NCBI RefSeq assembly: GCF_002874965.1 | Contig: NZ_CP025624.1 | Span: 3,038,001-3,102,000, forward strand | Length of the DNA: 64,000 bases | DNA from: Pseudomonas sp. NC02 | Lineage (GTDB): Bacteria; Pseudomonadota; Gammaproteobacteria; Pseudomonadales; Pseudomonadaceae | Direction: 5' to 3' | In this document: piece by piece, positions 8,722 to 18,916 of the stretch | How positions within the stretch are numbered: the stretch's first letter is position 1 | Layout of the letters: every line of letters starts with the position of its first letter | Translations under genes and position numbers: made by a program | The notes under the pieces: model-generated | Database searches by the model: none | Told to the model about the DNA's origin: nothing | Seen by the model: the letters and a program-made list of their open reading frames with translations, nothing else

Positions 8722-9532
8722 ACCCCTGGTCAGCCTGCGGGATTTGCAGCTGTCGTTCGGTGACAACCGGGTGCTCAAGGGCATCGACCTCGACGTGCAT
8801 CGCGGCCAGGCGGTGTCGATCATCGGCCCGTCGGGCTCGGGCAAGTCGACCATCCTGCGTTGCATCACCGGCCTGTTGCAGCCTCAGCGCGGCACCATTC
8901 GCGTGGGCGAAACCCGGGTCGATACGCTGACCCAGGAAGCCCAGCGCATCGAGTTGCGCAAGCGTGTGGGTTTTGTATTCCAGCAATACAACCTGTTCCC
9001 GCATTTGTCCGTGCTGGAAAACCTGGTGATCGCCCCGCGCAAGGTGCTCGGTCGCAACCGTGCCGATGCCGAGAAAGATGCCCGGGCGCTGTTGGCCAAG
9101 GTGCGCATGGAGCACAAGGCCGATGCCTATCCGGGCCAATTGTCCGGCGGCCAACAGCAGCGGGTGGCGATTGCCCGGGCGTTGGCGATGCGCCCCGAGC
9201 TGATCCTGTTCGATGAAGTGACCTCGGCCCTGGACCCGGAAACCGTCGGTGAAGTACTGACGGTGATTCGCGAGCTGACCGAAGAAGGCATGACCTGCGT
9301 GCTGGTGACCCACGAAATGCGCTTTGCCGAAGAGATCAGCGACATCGTCTATTTCACCGAAAACGGCGTGATCGTCGAGCACGGCAGCGCCGAGCAGATC
9401 TTCCAGCGCCCCACCAGTGAACGGACCCAGGAATTCCTGCGCCATGCCTTGGGCGATCCCGGCCGTCGGCCGCCGATCGCCAACGATCCGTACCTGTTGA
9501 CCAACCTGAGCCGCTACACCCTGTCCGTCTAA
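8708..9532 (+). CDS. Amino-acid ABC transporter ATP-binding protein
   Basis: A 274-residue ABC ATPase of the GlnQ/HisP group. Walker A is GPSGSGKST, the Q-loop [13 protein letters not shown], the signature [15 protein letters not shown], Walker [15 protein letters not shown] and the switch histidine [11 protein letters not shown], so it should be active. The protein is about 25-30 residues longer than typical GlnQ, with a C-terminal tail ending [16 protein letters not shown]. It closes the transporter part of the operon; the dioxygenase gene follows after 16 bases. Confidence 0.94.
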   Translation: MPSIEPLVSLRDLQLSFGDNRVLKGIDLDVHRGQAVSIIGPSGSGKSTILRCITGLLQPQRGTIRVGETRVDTLTQEAQRIELRKRVGFVFQQYNLFPHLSVLENLVIAPRKVLGRNRADAEKDARALLAKVRMEHKADAYPGQLSGGQQQRVAIARALAMRPELILFDEVTSALDPETVGEVLTVIRELTEEGMTCVLVTHEMRFAEEISDIVYFTENGVIVEHGSAEQIFQRPTSERTQEFLRHALGDPGRRPPIANDPYLLTNLSRYTLSV

Positions 9533-9548
9533 CAAGAGGAACCTCGTC

Positions 9549-10145
9549 ATGAGTACCGCAAACCGTGCCGCCGTTATCGAAGACTTCCTGCAGCAGATCC
9601 GCGTCATCAACCAGCGTGGCGTAGACCGCGCGGCCCTGGTGGAAATCGTCGGGCTGCTGGAAACCCTGGCCGAGCGCCGGGACCTGTTCAACTTCAGCGA
9701 ATTCCCCGCGCCGGTGCCGGGCCAGGGCAGTACCGCGTTCCGCTATCGCCTGAACGACGACGGCGACACGCCCACCCTGTACCTGAACTCGTTGCTGCCG
9801 GGCAAAAGCACCATCCCGCACAACCACGAAACCTGGGCGATCATCAGTGCCGTTGAAGGCCAGGAAATCAACTACGTGTATGGCCGCAACGATGAAGGGC
9901 GTGAGGAAGGCTTCACCACCCTGACCCTTGAGAAAGAAGTCGTCGTGCAGCCGGGCACCTCTATCTCGTTCCTCGGTGAAGACCTGCACGGGATTCGCGT
10001 TGAGGGTGAGCAGGCGACCTTGCATTTCCACCTGTACGGCTTGCCGCTGGAATCCCTCAATGGCCGTTACGGCGTTGAAGCAGACGGCCGGATCCTCAAC
10101 TACAACGCCTCGCAGATGGCGCCTTCAATCCGGGCCTATTCCTGA
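9549..10145 (+). CDS. Cysteine dioxygenase-family cupin (thiol dioxygenase)
   Basis: A 198-residue protein of the cysteine dioxygenase type I-like cupin family. The iron-binding facial triad is visible as H91 and H93 in IPHNHETWAII and H147 in GEDLHGIR. FRYRL at residues 64-68 may supply the arginine that holds the substrate carboxylate. Such enzymes oxidise a thiol (cysteine, 3-mercaptopropionate or relatives) to a sulfinic acid. In P. aeruginosa the related 3-mercaptopropionate dioxygenase PA2602 sits beside a four-domain rhodanese, comparable to the gene order here, but this protein's sequence is not obviously that enzyme. The substrate is therefore open. An AAGAGGAA ribosome binding site precedes the start. 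Confidence 0.85.
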   Translation: MSTANRAAVIEDFLQQIRVINQRGVDRAALVEIVGLLETLAERRDLFNFSEFPAPVPGQGSTAFRYRLNDDGDTPTLYLNSLLPGKSTIPHNHETWAIISAVEGQEINYVYGRNDEGREEGFTTLTLEKEVVVQPGTSISFLGEDLHGIRVEGEQATLHFHLYGLPLESLNGRYGVEADGRILNYNASQMAPSIRAYS

Positions 10146-10162
10146 GCACAACACACATCAAA

Positions 10163-10251
10163 TGTGGGAGCGGGCTTGCTCGCGAATGGGGTGTGTCAGC
10201 CAATGAATGCGTTTCTGACCCACCGCATTCGCGAGCAAGCCCGCTCCCACA
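10163..10251. repeat. REPIN (paired inverted REP), copy 1
   Basis: Two REP sequences in inverted orientation: TGTGGGAGCGGGCTTGCTCG at the left, its reverse complement ending at 10251, with about 40 bases between. This is the standard P. fluorescens-group REPIN. It lies in the 135-base gap between the dioxygenase and GST genes, inside the presumed operon, where the folded transcript could stabilise or attenuate the mRNA. Confidence 0.9.
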
Positions 10252-10280
10252 ATTGGATCCGCGTTCATCCAGGGTTTTTT

Positions 10281-10928
10281 ATGATTGATCTGTATTACTG
10301 GCCTACGGGCAACGGCCTGAAAGTCGGCATCCTGCTGGAAGAGCTGGAGGCGGAGTACCGCCTGATTCCGGTCAACATCCGCGAAGGCGCGCAGAAGCAG
10401 GAAAGCTTCCAGCGCATCAGTGCGAATGGGCGGATTCCGGCGATTGTCGACCACCGCCTTGAAGCACCCCTGAGCCTGTTCGAGTCCGGGGCGATCCTGA
10501 ACTACCTGGCGGACAAGGCTGGGCGCTTCCTGCCGCCCGCCGGTACCGCCGAGCGCCAGAAGGTCCAGGAATGGCTGTTCTGGCAGGTAGGGCATATCAC
10601 CCCGTACCTGAGCCAGTTGCAGCTGTTCAAGGAGAAGGCCCCGGAACCGATTCCCTTTGCCCTGGACCTGCTGAACGCCGAAGCCACGCGCCTGTATCGG
10701 GTGCTGGAGCAGCGCCTGGCGGAGGTGCCGTATGTGGCGGGCGAATACTCGGTGGCCGACATGGCGATCTTCCCGTGGATCCAGCCCCTGCGCCAAGGCC
10801 AGGACCTGGCGGACTACCCGAACATCCAGGCCTGGCGTCTGCGCATCAAGGCGCGCCCGGCAGTCCAGCGGGCCTATGCCAAGGGCCGTGAAGTGGCCGC
10901 CGGCGAGCGTTCGCTGGCCTTGCAGTAA
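10281..10928 (+). CDS. Glutathione S-transferase, nu-class/YfcG-like
   Basis: A 215-residue GST. The N-terminal thioredoxin-like domain begins MIDLYYWPTGNGLKVGILLEE and has the GSH-binding segments NGRIPAIVDH and LFESGAILNYLA; the C-terminal helical domain follows (VQEWLFWQVGHITPYLSQLQ). The pattern resembles E. coli YfcG, a nu-class enzyme that binds glutathione disulfide and acts as a disulfide reductase. Next to a thiol dioxygenase and a rhodanese it may handle glutathione mixed disulfides or persulfides. The start at 10281 follows the REPIN; the frame is open through the REPIN, but that upstream part is repeat sequence, not coding. Confidence 0.9.
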   Translation: MIDLYYWPTGNGLKVGILLEELEAEYRLIPVNIREGAQKQESFQRISANGRIPAIVDHRLEAPLSLFESGAILNYLADKAGRFLPPAGTAERQKVQEWLFWQVGHITPYLSQLQLFKEKAPEPIPFALDLLNAEATRLYRVLEQRLAEVPYVAGEYSVADMAIFPWIQPLRQGQDLADYPNIQAWRLRIKARPAVQRAYAKGREVAAGERSLALQ

Positions 10929-10953
10929 CCCATCTATTTTTTGCGGGACTTCC

Positions 10954-13668
10954 ATGAGCCAGACCATCACACCCGGGCAATTGCAACAATGGCTGTTTGA
11001 CGGCCAGGAAATCGCCCTGTTCGACGTACGCGAGCACGGCCAATACGGCGAGGCCCACCTGTTTCACGGGGTGAACCTGCCCTATAGCCGCCTGGAACTG
11101 GAGGTGCAGCGCCTGGCACCGAATCCCCGGGTGCGCCTGGTGATCTACGACCAGGACGGCGGCGATGTGGCTGCGCGCACGGCACTGCGTTTGCAAGCGC
11201 TGGGCTACCGCCATGTGCATGTGCTGGAAGGGGGTGCGAACGCTTGGCAGGCGGCGGGTTTGCAGTTGTTCGCCGGGGTGCATGTGCCGTCGAAAGCCTT
11301 TGGCGAATTGGTGGAAGAGGCCAGCCACACACCCCACGTCACCGCGCAGCAACTGGCGGACTGGCAGGCCACGGGCGAGCCGTTGGTGGTGCTGGACGGT
11401 CGGCCGTTCGATGAATACCGCAAGATGACCATTCCCGGTTCGATCTGCTGCCCCAATGGTGAGCTGGGTTACCGCGTGCACGACCTGGTGCCGGATGAAA
11501 CCACGCCGATCGTGGTCAACTGCGCCGGGCGTACCCGCAGCATTATCGGCGCCCAGACGTTGATCAACCTCGGGGTGAAGAACCCGGTTTATGCCCTGGA
11601 AAACGGTACCCAGGGTTGGTACCTGGCGGATTTCAAGCTGGAGCACGGCAGCACCCGGCGTTATGCCGACCAGGTCTCGACGGATCTGGGCCGGCAGCGC
11701 GAGGCTGCCCGGCGGTTGGCGGAGCGGGCAGGGGTGGTCAGTGTCAAGGCGGAGCAGGTCCGGCAATGGGCGGCGGACCCGGCCCGTAGCCTGTTCCTGT
11801 GCGATGTGCGTACCGCTGAAGAATTTGCCGCCGGCAGTTTGCCGGGGGCGCAACACACGCCGGGCGGGCAATTGATCCAGTCCACCGACCTGTACATCGG
11901 CGTGCGTCAGGCACGGGTGGTGCTGCTGGACAGTGATGGTGTGCGTGCGCCGATTGTCGCCAGTTGGCTGCGGCAGTTGGGGCATGAGGCGTATGTGCTG
12001 GAGGGTGGCGTCCACAGTGGATTGGCGCTGGAGGTCAAGGAGGCCGTGCCCTTTGACGCGCTGCCGCTGATCTCGGTGCAGGCGCTGGCCGATGCGCTGA
12101 AGGACGGCACCGTGGACCTGGTGGACCTGCGCCCGAGCATGATCCATCGCAAGGGCCGGATTGTCGGTTCGCGCTGGTCGATTCGTTCGCGGTTGACCGC
12201 TGGTGGGCGTCCACTGGTGCTGCTGGCTGATGATCCGGCACTGGCCGCTTTTGCTGCGTTGGGCTTGGGCGGCGATGTGCGTTTGCTCGACGGCGGCTAT
12301 TCCGCGTGGGTTGCGGCCGGTTTGCCGGTGATCGAGGATGCGCAAACGCCTCCGGACAACCAGTGCATCGACTTCCTGTTCTTCACCCACGACCGTCACA
12401 GCGGCAACAAGGACGCTGCCCGCCAATATCTCGCCTGGGAAATTGGCCTGTTGGCACAGATGAGCGAAGCGGAAATCGCCAGTCTCAAGCCGTTGTTGCC
12501 CGCGTCACGCGTGCGTACCCGGCTGATTCACGCGGCGCGTACCGAAGGCGGCAATGGTGGTCGGGCGGTGAACGTACCGATCACCCGCCTGAGCACCGTG
12601 CTGTTCGACAACCTGGCCCAGATGCGTGACGCGCGCTCCCGACGCGACAGTGAGCGGGTCCTGAGTTACGGCGCACGCGGCAATCCCACCGCTTTTGCCC
12701 TTGAAGACCTGGTCACCGAACTTGAGGGGGGCTATCGCACACGGCTGTATGGCACCGGGCTCGCCGCCGCGGCGCAGACGTTCCTGGCCTACCTGCGGCC
12801 CGGCGACCATGTGTTGATCACCGACGCCGTCTATTCGCCGGTGCGCAAACTGGCCCGGGAGTTCCTCCAGCCATTCGGCATCGAAGTCAGCTATTTCGCC
12901 CCGGACGGCAGCGGCCTGGAAGCGCAACTGCAGGCCAACACCAAAATGGTCTACGCCGAAGTGCCGGGTTCGCTGCTGTATGAGCTGTGTGACCTGCCCG
13001 CGCTAGCCGCACTGTGCAAGCCGCGGGGCATTCTGTTGGCGGTGGACAACACCTGGGGCTCGGCGTACCTGTACCGACCGCTGGCGCTGGGTGCCGACAT
13101 CTCGATCATGGCCTTGACCAAGTACCTTGGCGGCCACAGTGACGTGATGATGGGCAGCGTCTGCACCACCGAAGCGGCATGGCCGGCCCTGGCGAAAATG
13201 AGCGATACCTTTGGCAATGCGGTGAGTGCCGACGATGCCTACCTGATCCTGCGTGGCGCACGCACCCTGGCTTCCCGGCTGGACGTGCACGAGCGCCAGG
13301 CGTTGAAGATTGCCCAGTGGTTGCAGGCGCAGCCGCAGGTCAGGCGGGTGTTTCATCCGGCACTGGCGGAGCATCCTGGCCACGCGCTGTGGAAGCGTGA
13401 CTTCAGCGGGAGCAACGGTTTGCTGTCCTTCGAACTCGACCGCGCGGATGCCGGCTACGTCGAACGGTTTATCGACGGCCTGCAGCTGTTTGGCCTGGGC
13501 GCATCCTGGGGCGGCTTTGAAAGCCTGGTGACCCTGGCCGATACACAGGATCGCCAGAGCGCCGCCGACCGTGGATTGAACCCGGTGGTGCGCCTGCATG
13601 TGGGGCTGGAGGATGTGGAGGCGTTGATCGAGGATCTGCAGCGCGGGTTCGTGGCGGCGGGGCGTTGA
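10954..13668 (+). CDS. Four rhodanese domains fused to a cystathionine beta-lyase-like PLP enzyme
   Basis: A 904-residue fusion. Residues 1 to about 515 hold four rhodanese-like modules: around 10-105 (LFDVREHGQYGEAHL), 125-230 (VVLDGRPFDEYRKMTIPG), 270-370 (LFLCDVRTAEEFAAGSLPG) and 385-485 (VDLVDLRPS). Only module 2 has the catalytic loop cysteine, C190 in NCAGRTR; the matching loops of modules 1, 3 and 4 read YDQDGG, DSDGV and ADDPA. Residues from about 520 form a complete Cys/Met-metabolism PLP domain (RTRLIHAARTEGG, GLAAAAQTFLA, PLP lysine K723 in MALTKYLGGHSD). Stand-alone four-module rhodaneses of about 527 residues exist in pseudomonads (PA2603). Predicted role: a C-S lyase releases sulfur from a thioether or cysteine substrate and the attached sulfurtransferase takes it up. 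Nothing interrupts the junction. Confidence 0.88.
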   Translation: MSQTITPGQLQQWLFDGQEIALFDVREHGQYGEAHLFHGVNLPYSRLELEVQRLAPNPRVRLVIYDQDGGDVAARTALRLQALGYRHVHVLEGGANAWQAAGLQLFAGVHVPSKAFGELVEEASHTPHVTAQQLADWQATGEPLVVLDGRPFDEYRKMTIPGSICCPNGELGYRVHDLVPDETTPIVVNCAGRTRSIIGAQTLINLGVKNPVYALENGTQGWYLADFKLEHGSTRRYADQVSTDLGRQREAARRLAERAGVVSVKAEQVRQWAADPARSLFLCDVRTAEEFAAGSLPGAQHTPGGQLIQSTDLYIGVRQARVVLLDSDGVRAPIVASWLRQLGHEAYVLEGGVHSGLALEVKEAVPFDALPLISVQALADALKDGTVDLVDLRPSMIHRKGRIVGSRWSIRSRLTAGGRPLVLLADDPALAAFAALGLGGDVRLLDGGYSAWVAAGLPVIEDAQTPPDNQCIDFLFFTHDRHSGNKDAARQYLAWEIGLLAQMSEAEIASLKPLLPASRVRTRLIHAARTEGGNGGRAVNVPITRLSTVLFDNLAQMRDARSRRDSERVLSYGARGNPTAFALEDLVTELEGGYRTRLYGTGLAAAAQTFLAYLRPGDHVLITDAVYSPVRKLAREFLQPFGIEVSYFAPDGSGLEAQLQANTKMVYAEVPGSLLYELCDLPALAALCKPRGILLAVDNTWGSAYLYRPLALGADISIMALTKYLGGHSDVMMGSVCTTEAAWPALAKMSDTFGNAVSADDAYLILRGARTLASRLDVHERQALKIAQWLQAQPQVRRVFHPALAEHPGHALWKRDFSGSNGLLSFELDRADAGYVERFIDGLQLFGLGASWGGFESLVTLADTQDRQSAADRGLNPVVRLHVGLEDVEALIEDLQRGFVAAGR

Positions 13669-13776
13669 GCCTCGCACCATGACAATTTGCGTCCGCCCAT
13701 AGGTGCCCATCGAACTTTGTGTTTAACTTCGGCACCTGAAATTCGTTTCACTACCACCACTAGAAGGATTCCGTTC

Positions 13777-14277
13777 ATGGCTCAAGTTACCCATAAAGGC
13801 AACCCTATCCAGGTCGACGGCGACTTGCCACAAGTCGGCGCCAAAGCGCCAGCCTTTACCCTGACTGCTGGCGATCTGTCGGACGCGACCCTGGCTACCT
13901 TTGCCGGCAAGCGCAAAGTGCTGAACATTTTCCCAAGCGTTGATACCCCGACCTGCGCGACTTCGGTTCGCAAGTTCAACGCCCAGGCCAACAGCGTGGA
14001 CAACGCCGTGGTGCTGTGCATCTCCACTGACCTGCCATTTGCCCAGGCACGTTTCTGCGGCGCCGAAGGCCTGGAAAACGTTAAGAACCTGTCGGACTTC
14101 CGCGATGCCGGCTTTGCCGTTGACTACGGCGTTGCGATCGCCGCAGGCCCGCTGCGCGGCCTGACCGCCCGTGCCGTCGTGGTACTGGACGAGAACGACA
14201 ACGTACTGCACAGCGAACTGGTCAGTGAAATCGGCCAAGAGCCGAACTACGAGGCAGCCCTGGCTGTTTTGAAGTAA
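13777..14277 (+). CDS. tpx: Thiol peroxidase (Tpx, atypical 2-Cys peroxiredoxin)
   Basis: A 166-residue peroxiredoxin that reduces H2O2 and alkyl hydroperoxides with thioredoxin as donor. The peroxidatic cysteine is in [15 protein letters not shown] and the resolving cysteine in [12 protein letters not shown], the spacing typical of bacterial Tpx; the start [18 protein letters not shown] is also typical. A ribosome binding site (AGAAGGA) precedes 13777; the frame is open further upstream but without family similarity. The gene has its own terminator just downstream and 108 bases of leader, so it is probably transcribed alone. Confidence 0.97.
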   Translation: MAQVTHKGNPIQVDGDLPQVGAKAPAFTLTAGDLSDATLATFAGKRKVLNIFPSVDTPTCATSVRKFNAQANSVDNAVVLCISTDLPFAQARFCGAEGLENVKNLSDFRDAGFAVDYGVAIAAGPLRGLTARAVVVLDENDNVLHSELVSEIGQEPNYEAALAVLK

Positions 14278-14329
14278 CTGTTACTACGCATTACTGTCGT
14301 TTTGCAGTAACACGCGTGATGCAGTATTA

Positions 14330-14360
14330 CGGCCTGGCCTAGTCCAGGCCGTTTTTATTT
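14330..14360 (+). terminator. Rho-independent terminator after tpx
   Basis: A perfect 8-base stem, CGGCCTGG (14330-14337) and CCAGGCCG (14344-14351), with a six-base loop, is followed directly by TTTTTATTT. It separates tpx from the efflux operon. Confidence 0.9.
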
Positions 14361-14507
14361 GTGCTTCAGAGGCTTAGCCAGATAGCGAATGGACTAAGCA
14401 CAGAAGTTAAAAGTTGTAATCCAAGGTAAATAGCCGGTAAAGGCGCTTTTCTTAACGCGCCCCAGTGCTTATCTTTCAGCCTCCCGAAGAAGAAGCTCTC
14501 GCACCCA

Positions 14508-15818
14508 ATGGTTGATCACTCCATGCAATCCACCCCTCGTCACTCCCGCCGCTGGCTGTTCGGCCTTCTCGTGCTGCTGGTCATTGCCGGCCTGTGCTGG
14601 AAGTTCTGGCCTGGCACCAGCCACAAGGACAGCGCCGAGAAGAAGCCCGCCGGGCATGCCGGCAAGTCGGGGATGATGCGCCCGGGCTTTGGGGGTTCCA
14701 CTGGCCCGGTGCCGGTGCGTGTGGCGCCGGCGGTGCTGGGCGAATTCCCGGTGTACTACAAGGCGCTGGGTACGGTGACGGCACTCAACACCATCAATGT
14801 GCGCAGCCGGGTTGGCGGAGAGCTGGTCAAGATCGCCTTTGAAGAGGGGCAGATGGTCAAGGCCGGTGACCTGCTGGCGGAAATCGACCCGCGCAGTTAC
14901 CAGAATGCCTTGCTCCAGGCCCAGGGCACGTTGCTGCAGAACCAGGCCCAGCTGAAAAACGCCCAGGTCGACGTGCAGCGTTATCGCGACCTGTATGCCC
15001 AGGACAGTATCGCCAAGCAGACCCTGGACACCGCCGAAGCGCTGGTGTTGCAGTACCAGGGCACGGTCAAGACCAACCAGGGCGCGGTGGATGACGCCAA
15101 GCTCAACCTCGAATTCACCAAGATCCGCGCACCGATTACCGGGCGTGTCGGCCTGCGCCAGGTGGACGTGGGCAACCTCGTCGCCGCCAACGACACCACC
15201 TTCCTGGCGGTGATCACCCAGACCCAACCCATCAGCGTGGTCTTCACGTTGCCGGAAAACACCCTGGAAACCGTGCTGGCGCGTTATCACGCCGGCAACA
15301 AGCTGCCGGTGGAAGCCTGGGACCGTGGCGATGTCGCGGTGAAAGCCACGGGCGTGCTGCAGAGCCTCGATAACCAGATCGACGTCACCACCGGCACCCT
15401 GAAATTCAAGGCGCGGTTCGATAACAAGGACCAGGCGCTGTTCCCCAACCAGTTCGTGAACGTGCACTTGCTGGCCGACACCCTGCACAACGTGGTGCTG
15501 GCGCCGTCGGCGGCGATTCAGTTCGGCAATACCGGCACCTTCGTCTACGTGCTCGATGGCGACAAGAAGGTCAAGGTGCGTCCGCTGGTGATCGGTGATT
15601 CCGACGGCGACAACACCGTGGTCAAGCAAGGCCTGGCCGCCGGCGACCGCGTGGTGCTGGAAGGCACCGACCGCCTGAAGGACGGCAGTGACATTGAAGT
15701 GGTCAACGACAGCACTGAAGTGCCGACCACGCCGACCGAACACCTCCAGGGTCAACCGGCAGCCAAGACGCAACAAGGCCCGGCTGATGCCGCCAAGGCG
15801 CAAAAGGGCGGCGCATGA
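14508..15818 (+). CDS. muxA: RND efflux periplasmic adaptor, MuxA/MdtA-like
   Basis: A 436-residue membrane fusion protein. One N-terminal anchor helix ([21 protein letters not shown]) is followed by a barrel-sandwich half-motif ([20 protein letters not shown]), an alpha-hairpin rich in Q/A/L, and the second half-motif ([20 protein letters not shown]). It bridges the inner-membrane pump and the outer-membrane channel. Gene order adaptor-RND-RND-outer membrane factor is that of P. aeruginosa muxABC-opmB and E. coli mdtABC, which is the basis for the name. It overlaps muxB by four bases. A second in-frame ATG is at 14523; I kept 14508, giving MVDHSMQS. Confidence 0.92.
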   Translation: MVDHSMQSTPRHSRRWLFGLLVLLVIAGLCWKFWPGTSHKDSAEKKPAGHAGKSGMMRPGFGGSTGPVPVRVAPAVLGEFPVYYKALGTVTALNTINVRSRVGGELVKIAFEEGQMVKAGDLLAEIDPRSYQNALLQAQGTLLQNQAQLKNAQVDVQRYRDLYAQDSIAKQTLDTAEALVLQYQGTVKTNQGAVDDAKLNLEFTKIRAPITGRVGLRQVDVGNLVAANDTTFLAVITQTQPISVVFTLPENTLETVLARYHAGNKLPVEAWDRGDVAVKATGVLQSLDNQIDVTTGTLKFKARFDNKDQALFPNQFVNVHLLADTLHNVVLAPSAAIQFGNTGTFVYVLDGDKKVKVRPLVIGDSDGDNTVVKQGLAAGDRVVLEGTDRLKDGSDIEVVNDSTEVPTTPTEHLQGQPAAKTQQGPADAAKAQKGGA

Positions 15819-18800
15819 ACCTCTCGCGGCTGTTCATCCTTCGCCCGGTAGCCACTACCCTGAGCATGCTGGCCATTGTCCTGGCTGGCGTGATCGCTTA
15901 TCGCCTGCTGCCGGTCTCGGCCTTGCCCCAGGTGGATTACCCGACCATCCGGGTGATGACCCTGTACCCCGGCGCCAGTCCGGACGTAATGACCAGCGCG
16001 GTCACGGCGCCCCTTGAGCGTCAGTTCGGGCAGATGCCCGGCCTGACCCAAATGGCGTCCACCAGCTCCGGCGGCGCCTCGGTGCTGACCCTGCGTTTCA
16101 ACCTCGACATCAACATGGATGTCGCTGAGCAACAGGTGCAGGCCGCGATCAACGCCGCCACCAACCTGCTGCCCAAGGACCTGCCGGCGCCGCCGGTGTA
16201 CAACAAGGTCAACCCGGCGGATACCCCGGTGCTGACCCTGGCCATCACCTCCAAGACCATGTTGCTGCCCAAGCTCAATGACCTGGTCGACACGCGCATG
16301 GCGCAGAAGATCGCGCAGATCAGCGGCGTCGGCATGGTCAGCATCGCCGGCGGCCAGCGCCAGGCGGTGCGGATCAAGGTCAACCCCGAGGCACTGGCGG
16401 CCAACGGCCTGAACCTGTCGGATGTGCGCACCCTGATCGCCGCCTCCAACGTCAACCAGCCCAAGGGTAACTTTGACGGCCCCACGCGGGTGTCGATGCT
16501 CGACGCCAACGACCAGTTGGTCTCGCCCAAGGAATACGCCGAACTGATCCTCGCCTACAACAACGGCGCGCCGTTGCGGCTCAAGGATGTGGCGCAGATC
16601 GTCGACGGCGCCGAGAACGAACGCCTCGCGGCCTGGGCCAACGAAAACCAGGCGGTCCTGCTGAACATCCAGCGCCAGCCCGGGGCCAACGTCATCGAGG
16701 TGGTGGACCGGATCAAGGCGCTGTTGCCAAGCATCACCGACAACCTGCCGGCGGGCCTGGACGTGACGGTGCTTACCGACCGTACCCAGACCATCCGGGC
16801 CTCGGTCAAGGATGTACAACACGAATTGCTGATCGCCATTGCCCTGGTGGTGATGGTGACGTTCCTGTTCCTGCGCCGCTTCAGCGCGACCATCATTCCG
16901 TCCATCGCCGTGCCGCTGTCCCTGGTGGGCACCTTCGGCGTGATGTACCTCGCCGGTTTCTCCATCAACAACCTGACGCTGATGGCGCTGACCATCGCCA
17001 CCGGTTTCGTGGTGGACGACGCCATCGTGATGCTGGAGAACATTTCCCGCTACATCGAGGAAGGCGATACACCGCTCAATGCGGCGCTCAAGGGCGCCAA
17101 GCAGATCGGCTTCACCCTGATTTCCCTGACCCTGTCGCTGATCGCGGTATTGATCCCGCTGCTGTTCATGGCGGACGTGGTGGGGCGCTTGTTCCGTGAA
17201 TTCGCGATCACCCTGGCGGTGGCGATCCTGATTTCCCTGGTGGTGTCCCTGACCCTGACGCCGATGATGTGCGCGCGGTTGCTCAAGCGTGAGCCGAAAG
17301 AGGAAGAGCAGGGCCGTTTCTACAAGGCCAGCGGCGCCTGGATCGACTGGCTGATCGAGGCCTACGGGCGCAAGTTGCAGTGGGTGCTCAAGCATCAGCC
17401 GCTGACCCTGCTGGTGGCCATCGCCACCCTGGGCCTGACCGTGGTGTTGTACATGGTGGTGCCCAAGGGCTTCTTCCCGGTGCAGGACACCGGCGTGATC
17501 CAGGGCATTTCCGAAGCGCCACAGTCGATTTCCTTTGCGGCGATGAGCCAGCGCCAGCAGGAACTGGCGAAGATCATCCTCGAAGACCCGGCGGTGGAGA
17601 GCCTGTCGTCCTATATCGGGGTAGACGGTGATAACGCCACCCTCAACAGTGGGCGCCTGCTGATCAACCTCAAGCCCCACGGCGAACGGGACCTGAGCGC
17701 GGCACAGATCATCACGCGCCTGCAGCCGCAACTGGACAAGCTGGTGGGGATTCGCCTGTTCATGCAGCCGGTGCAGGACCTGACCATCGAAGACCGCGTC
17801 AGCCGTACCCAGTACCAGTTCAGCATGTCCTCGCCGGACGCCGAGCTGCTGGCCTTGTGGAGTGAAAAGCTGGTACACGCCCTCAGCCAGTTGCCGGAAC
17901 TCTCCGACGTCGCCAGCGACCTGCAGGACAAGGGCTTGCAGGTGTACCTGGTGATCGACCGTGACGCCGCATCGCGCCTTGGTGTGTCGGTGTCGACCAT
18001 CACCGACGCGCTGTACGACGCGTTCGGCCAGCGGCAGATATCCACCATCTACACCCAGGCCAGCCAGTACCGCGTGGTATTGCAGGCCCAGTCCGGTGAA
18101 ACCCTCGGCCCGGACGCCCTGAACCAGATCCATGTGAAAACCACCGACGGTGGCCAGGTGCGGCTGTCGAGCCTGGCCCATGTGGAACAGCGCCAGGCCC
18201 AGTTGGCAATCGCGCATATCGGTCAGTTCCCGGCGGTGATGATGTCGTTCAACCTGGCCCCCGGCGTGGCGCTGGGCAAGGGCGTCGACCTGATCAACCA
18301 GACCCAGAAAGACATCGGCATGCCGGTGGGCGTGCAGACCCAGTTCCAGGGCGCGGCCCAGGCATTCGAGGCTTCGCTGTCGAGTACCTTGCTGCTGATC
18401 CTGGCGGCGGTGGTGACCATGTACATCGTGCTCGGGGTGCTCTACGAGAGCTACATCCACCCGATCACCATCCTCTCGACCCTGCCGTCGGCAGCGGTGG
18501 GCGCCTTGCTGGCCTTGCTGCTCAGTGGCAACGACCTGGGGATGATCGCGATCATCGGCATCATCCTGCTGATCGGCATCGTGAAGAAGAACGCGATCAT
18601 GATGATCGACTTTGCCCTCGACGCTGAGCGCAACCAGGGCCTGGACCCGCAAACCGCGATCTACCAGGCGGCGCTGTTGCGCTTCCGGCCGATCCTGATG
18701 ACCACCCTGGCGGCGCTGTTCGGTGCCGTACCGTTGATGCTCGCCACCGGCTCCGGCGCCGAGTTGCGCCAGCCGCTGGGCCTGGTGATGGTGGGCGGGT

Positions 18801-18916
18801 TGCTGGTGAGCCAGGTGTTGACCCTGTTTACCACCCCGGTGATCTACCTGTATTTCGACCGCCTCGGCCGTCGCTGGCGCAAAGAACCCGTGCGCCTGGA
18901 GCCGGTTGAGTCATGA
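15815..18916 (+). CDS. muxB: RND efflux transporter, MuxB/MdtB-like
   Basis: A 1033-residue inner-membrane proton-driven exporter with the usual RND duplication: a helix at the N-terminus ([21 protein letters not shown]), a large periplasmic porter domain, six helices, then the repeat. The helix-4 aspartates for proton relay are in [14 protein letters not shown], and a conserved lysine is in [14 protein letters not shown]. Family length is about 1040. In MdtABC/MuxABC systems two different RND proteins form a heterotrimer, and the next gene supplies the partner. Substrates in this strain are unknown; P. aeruginosa MuxABC-OpmB exports several antibiotics. Confidence 0.93.
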   Translation: MNLSRLFILRPVATTLSMLAIVLAGVIAYRLLPVSALPQVDYPTIRVMTLYPGASPDVMTSAVTAPLERQFGQMPGLTQMASTSSGGASVLTLRFNLDINMDVAEQQVQAAINAATNLLPKDLPAPPVYNKVNPADTPVLTLAITSKTMLLPKLNDLVDTRMAQKIAQISGVGMVSIAGGQRQAVRIKVNPEALAANGLNLSDVRTLIAASNVNQPKGNFDGPTRVSMLDANDQLVSPKEYAELILAYNNGAPLRLKDVAQIVDGAENERLAAWANENQAVLLNIQRQPGANVIEVVDRIKALLPSITDNLPAGLDVTVLTDRTQTIRASVKDVQHELLIAIALVVMVTFLFLRRFSATIIPSIAVPLSLVGTFGVMYLAGFSINNLTLMALTIATGFVVDDAIVMLENISRYIEEGDTPLNAALKGAKQIGFTLISLTLSLIAVLIPLLFMADVVGRLFREFAITLAVAILISLVVSLTLTPMMCARLLKREPKEEEQGRFYKASGAWIDWLIEAYGRKLQWVLKHQPLTLLVAIATLGLTVVLYMVVPKGFFPVQDTGVIQGISEAPQSISFAAMSQRQQELAKIILEDPAVESLSSYIGVDGDNATLNSGRLLINLKPHGERDLSAAQIITRLQPQLDKLVGIRLFMQPVQDLTIEDRVSRTQYQFSMSSPDAELLALWSEKLVHALSQLPELSDVASDLQDKGLQVYLVIDRDAASRLGVSVSTITDALYDAFGQRQISTIYTQASQYRVVLQAQSGETLGPDALNQIHVKTTDGGQVRLSSLAHVEQRQAQLAIAHIGQFPAVMMSFNLAPGVALGKGVDLINQTQKDIGMPVGVQTQFQGAAQAFEASLSSTLLLILAAVVTMYIVLGVLYESYIHPITILSTLPSAAVGALLALLLSGNDLGMIAIIGIILLIGIVKKNAIMMIDFALDAERNQGLDPQTAIYQAALLRFRPILMTTLAALFGAVPLMLATGSGAELRQPLGLVMVGGLLVSQVLTLFTTPVIYLYFDRLGRRWRKEPVRLEPVES

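Noticed and set aside
10164..10280. Upstream extension of the GST frame
   Set aside because: It translates REPIN sequence; the GST family begins at MIDLYYWPT (10281).
15752..18652. 966-codon open frame on the minus strand opposite muxB
   Set aside because: It mirrors the muxB frame, is rich in His/Gln/Asp/Arg as expected for the complement of high-GC codons, and has no family similarity.
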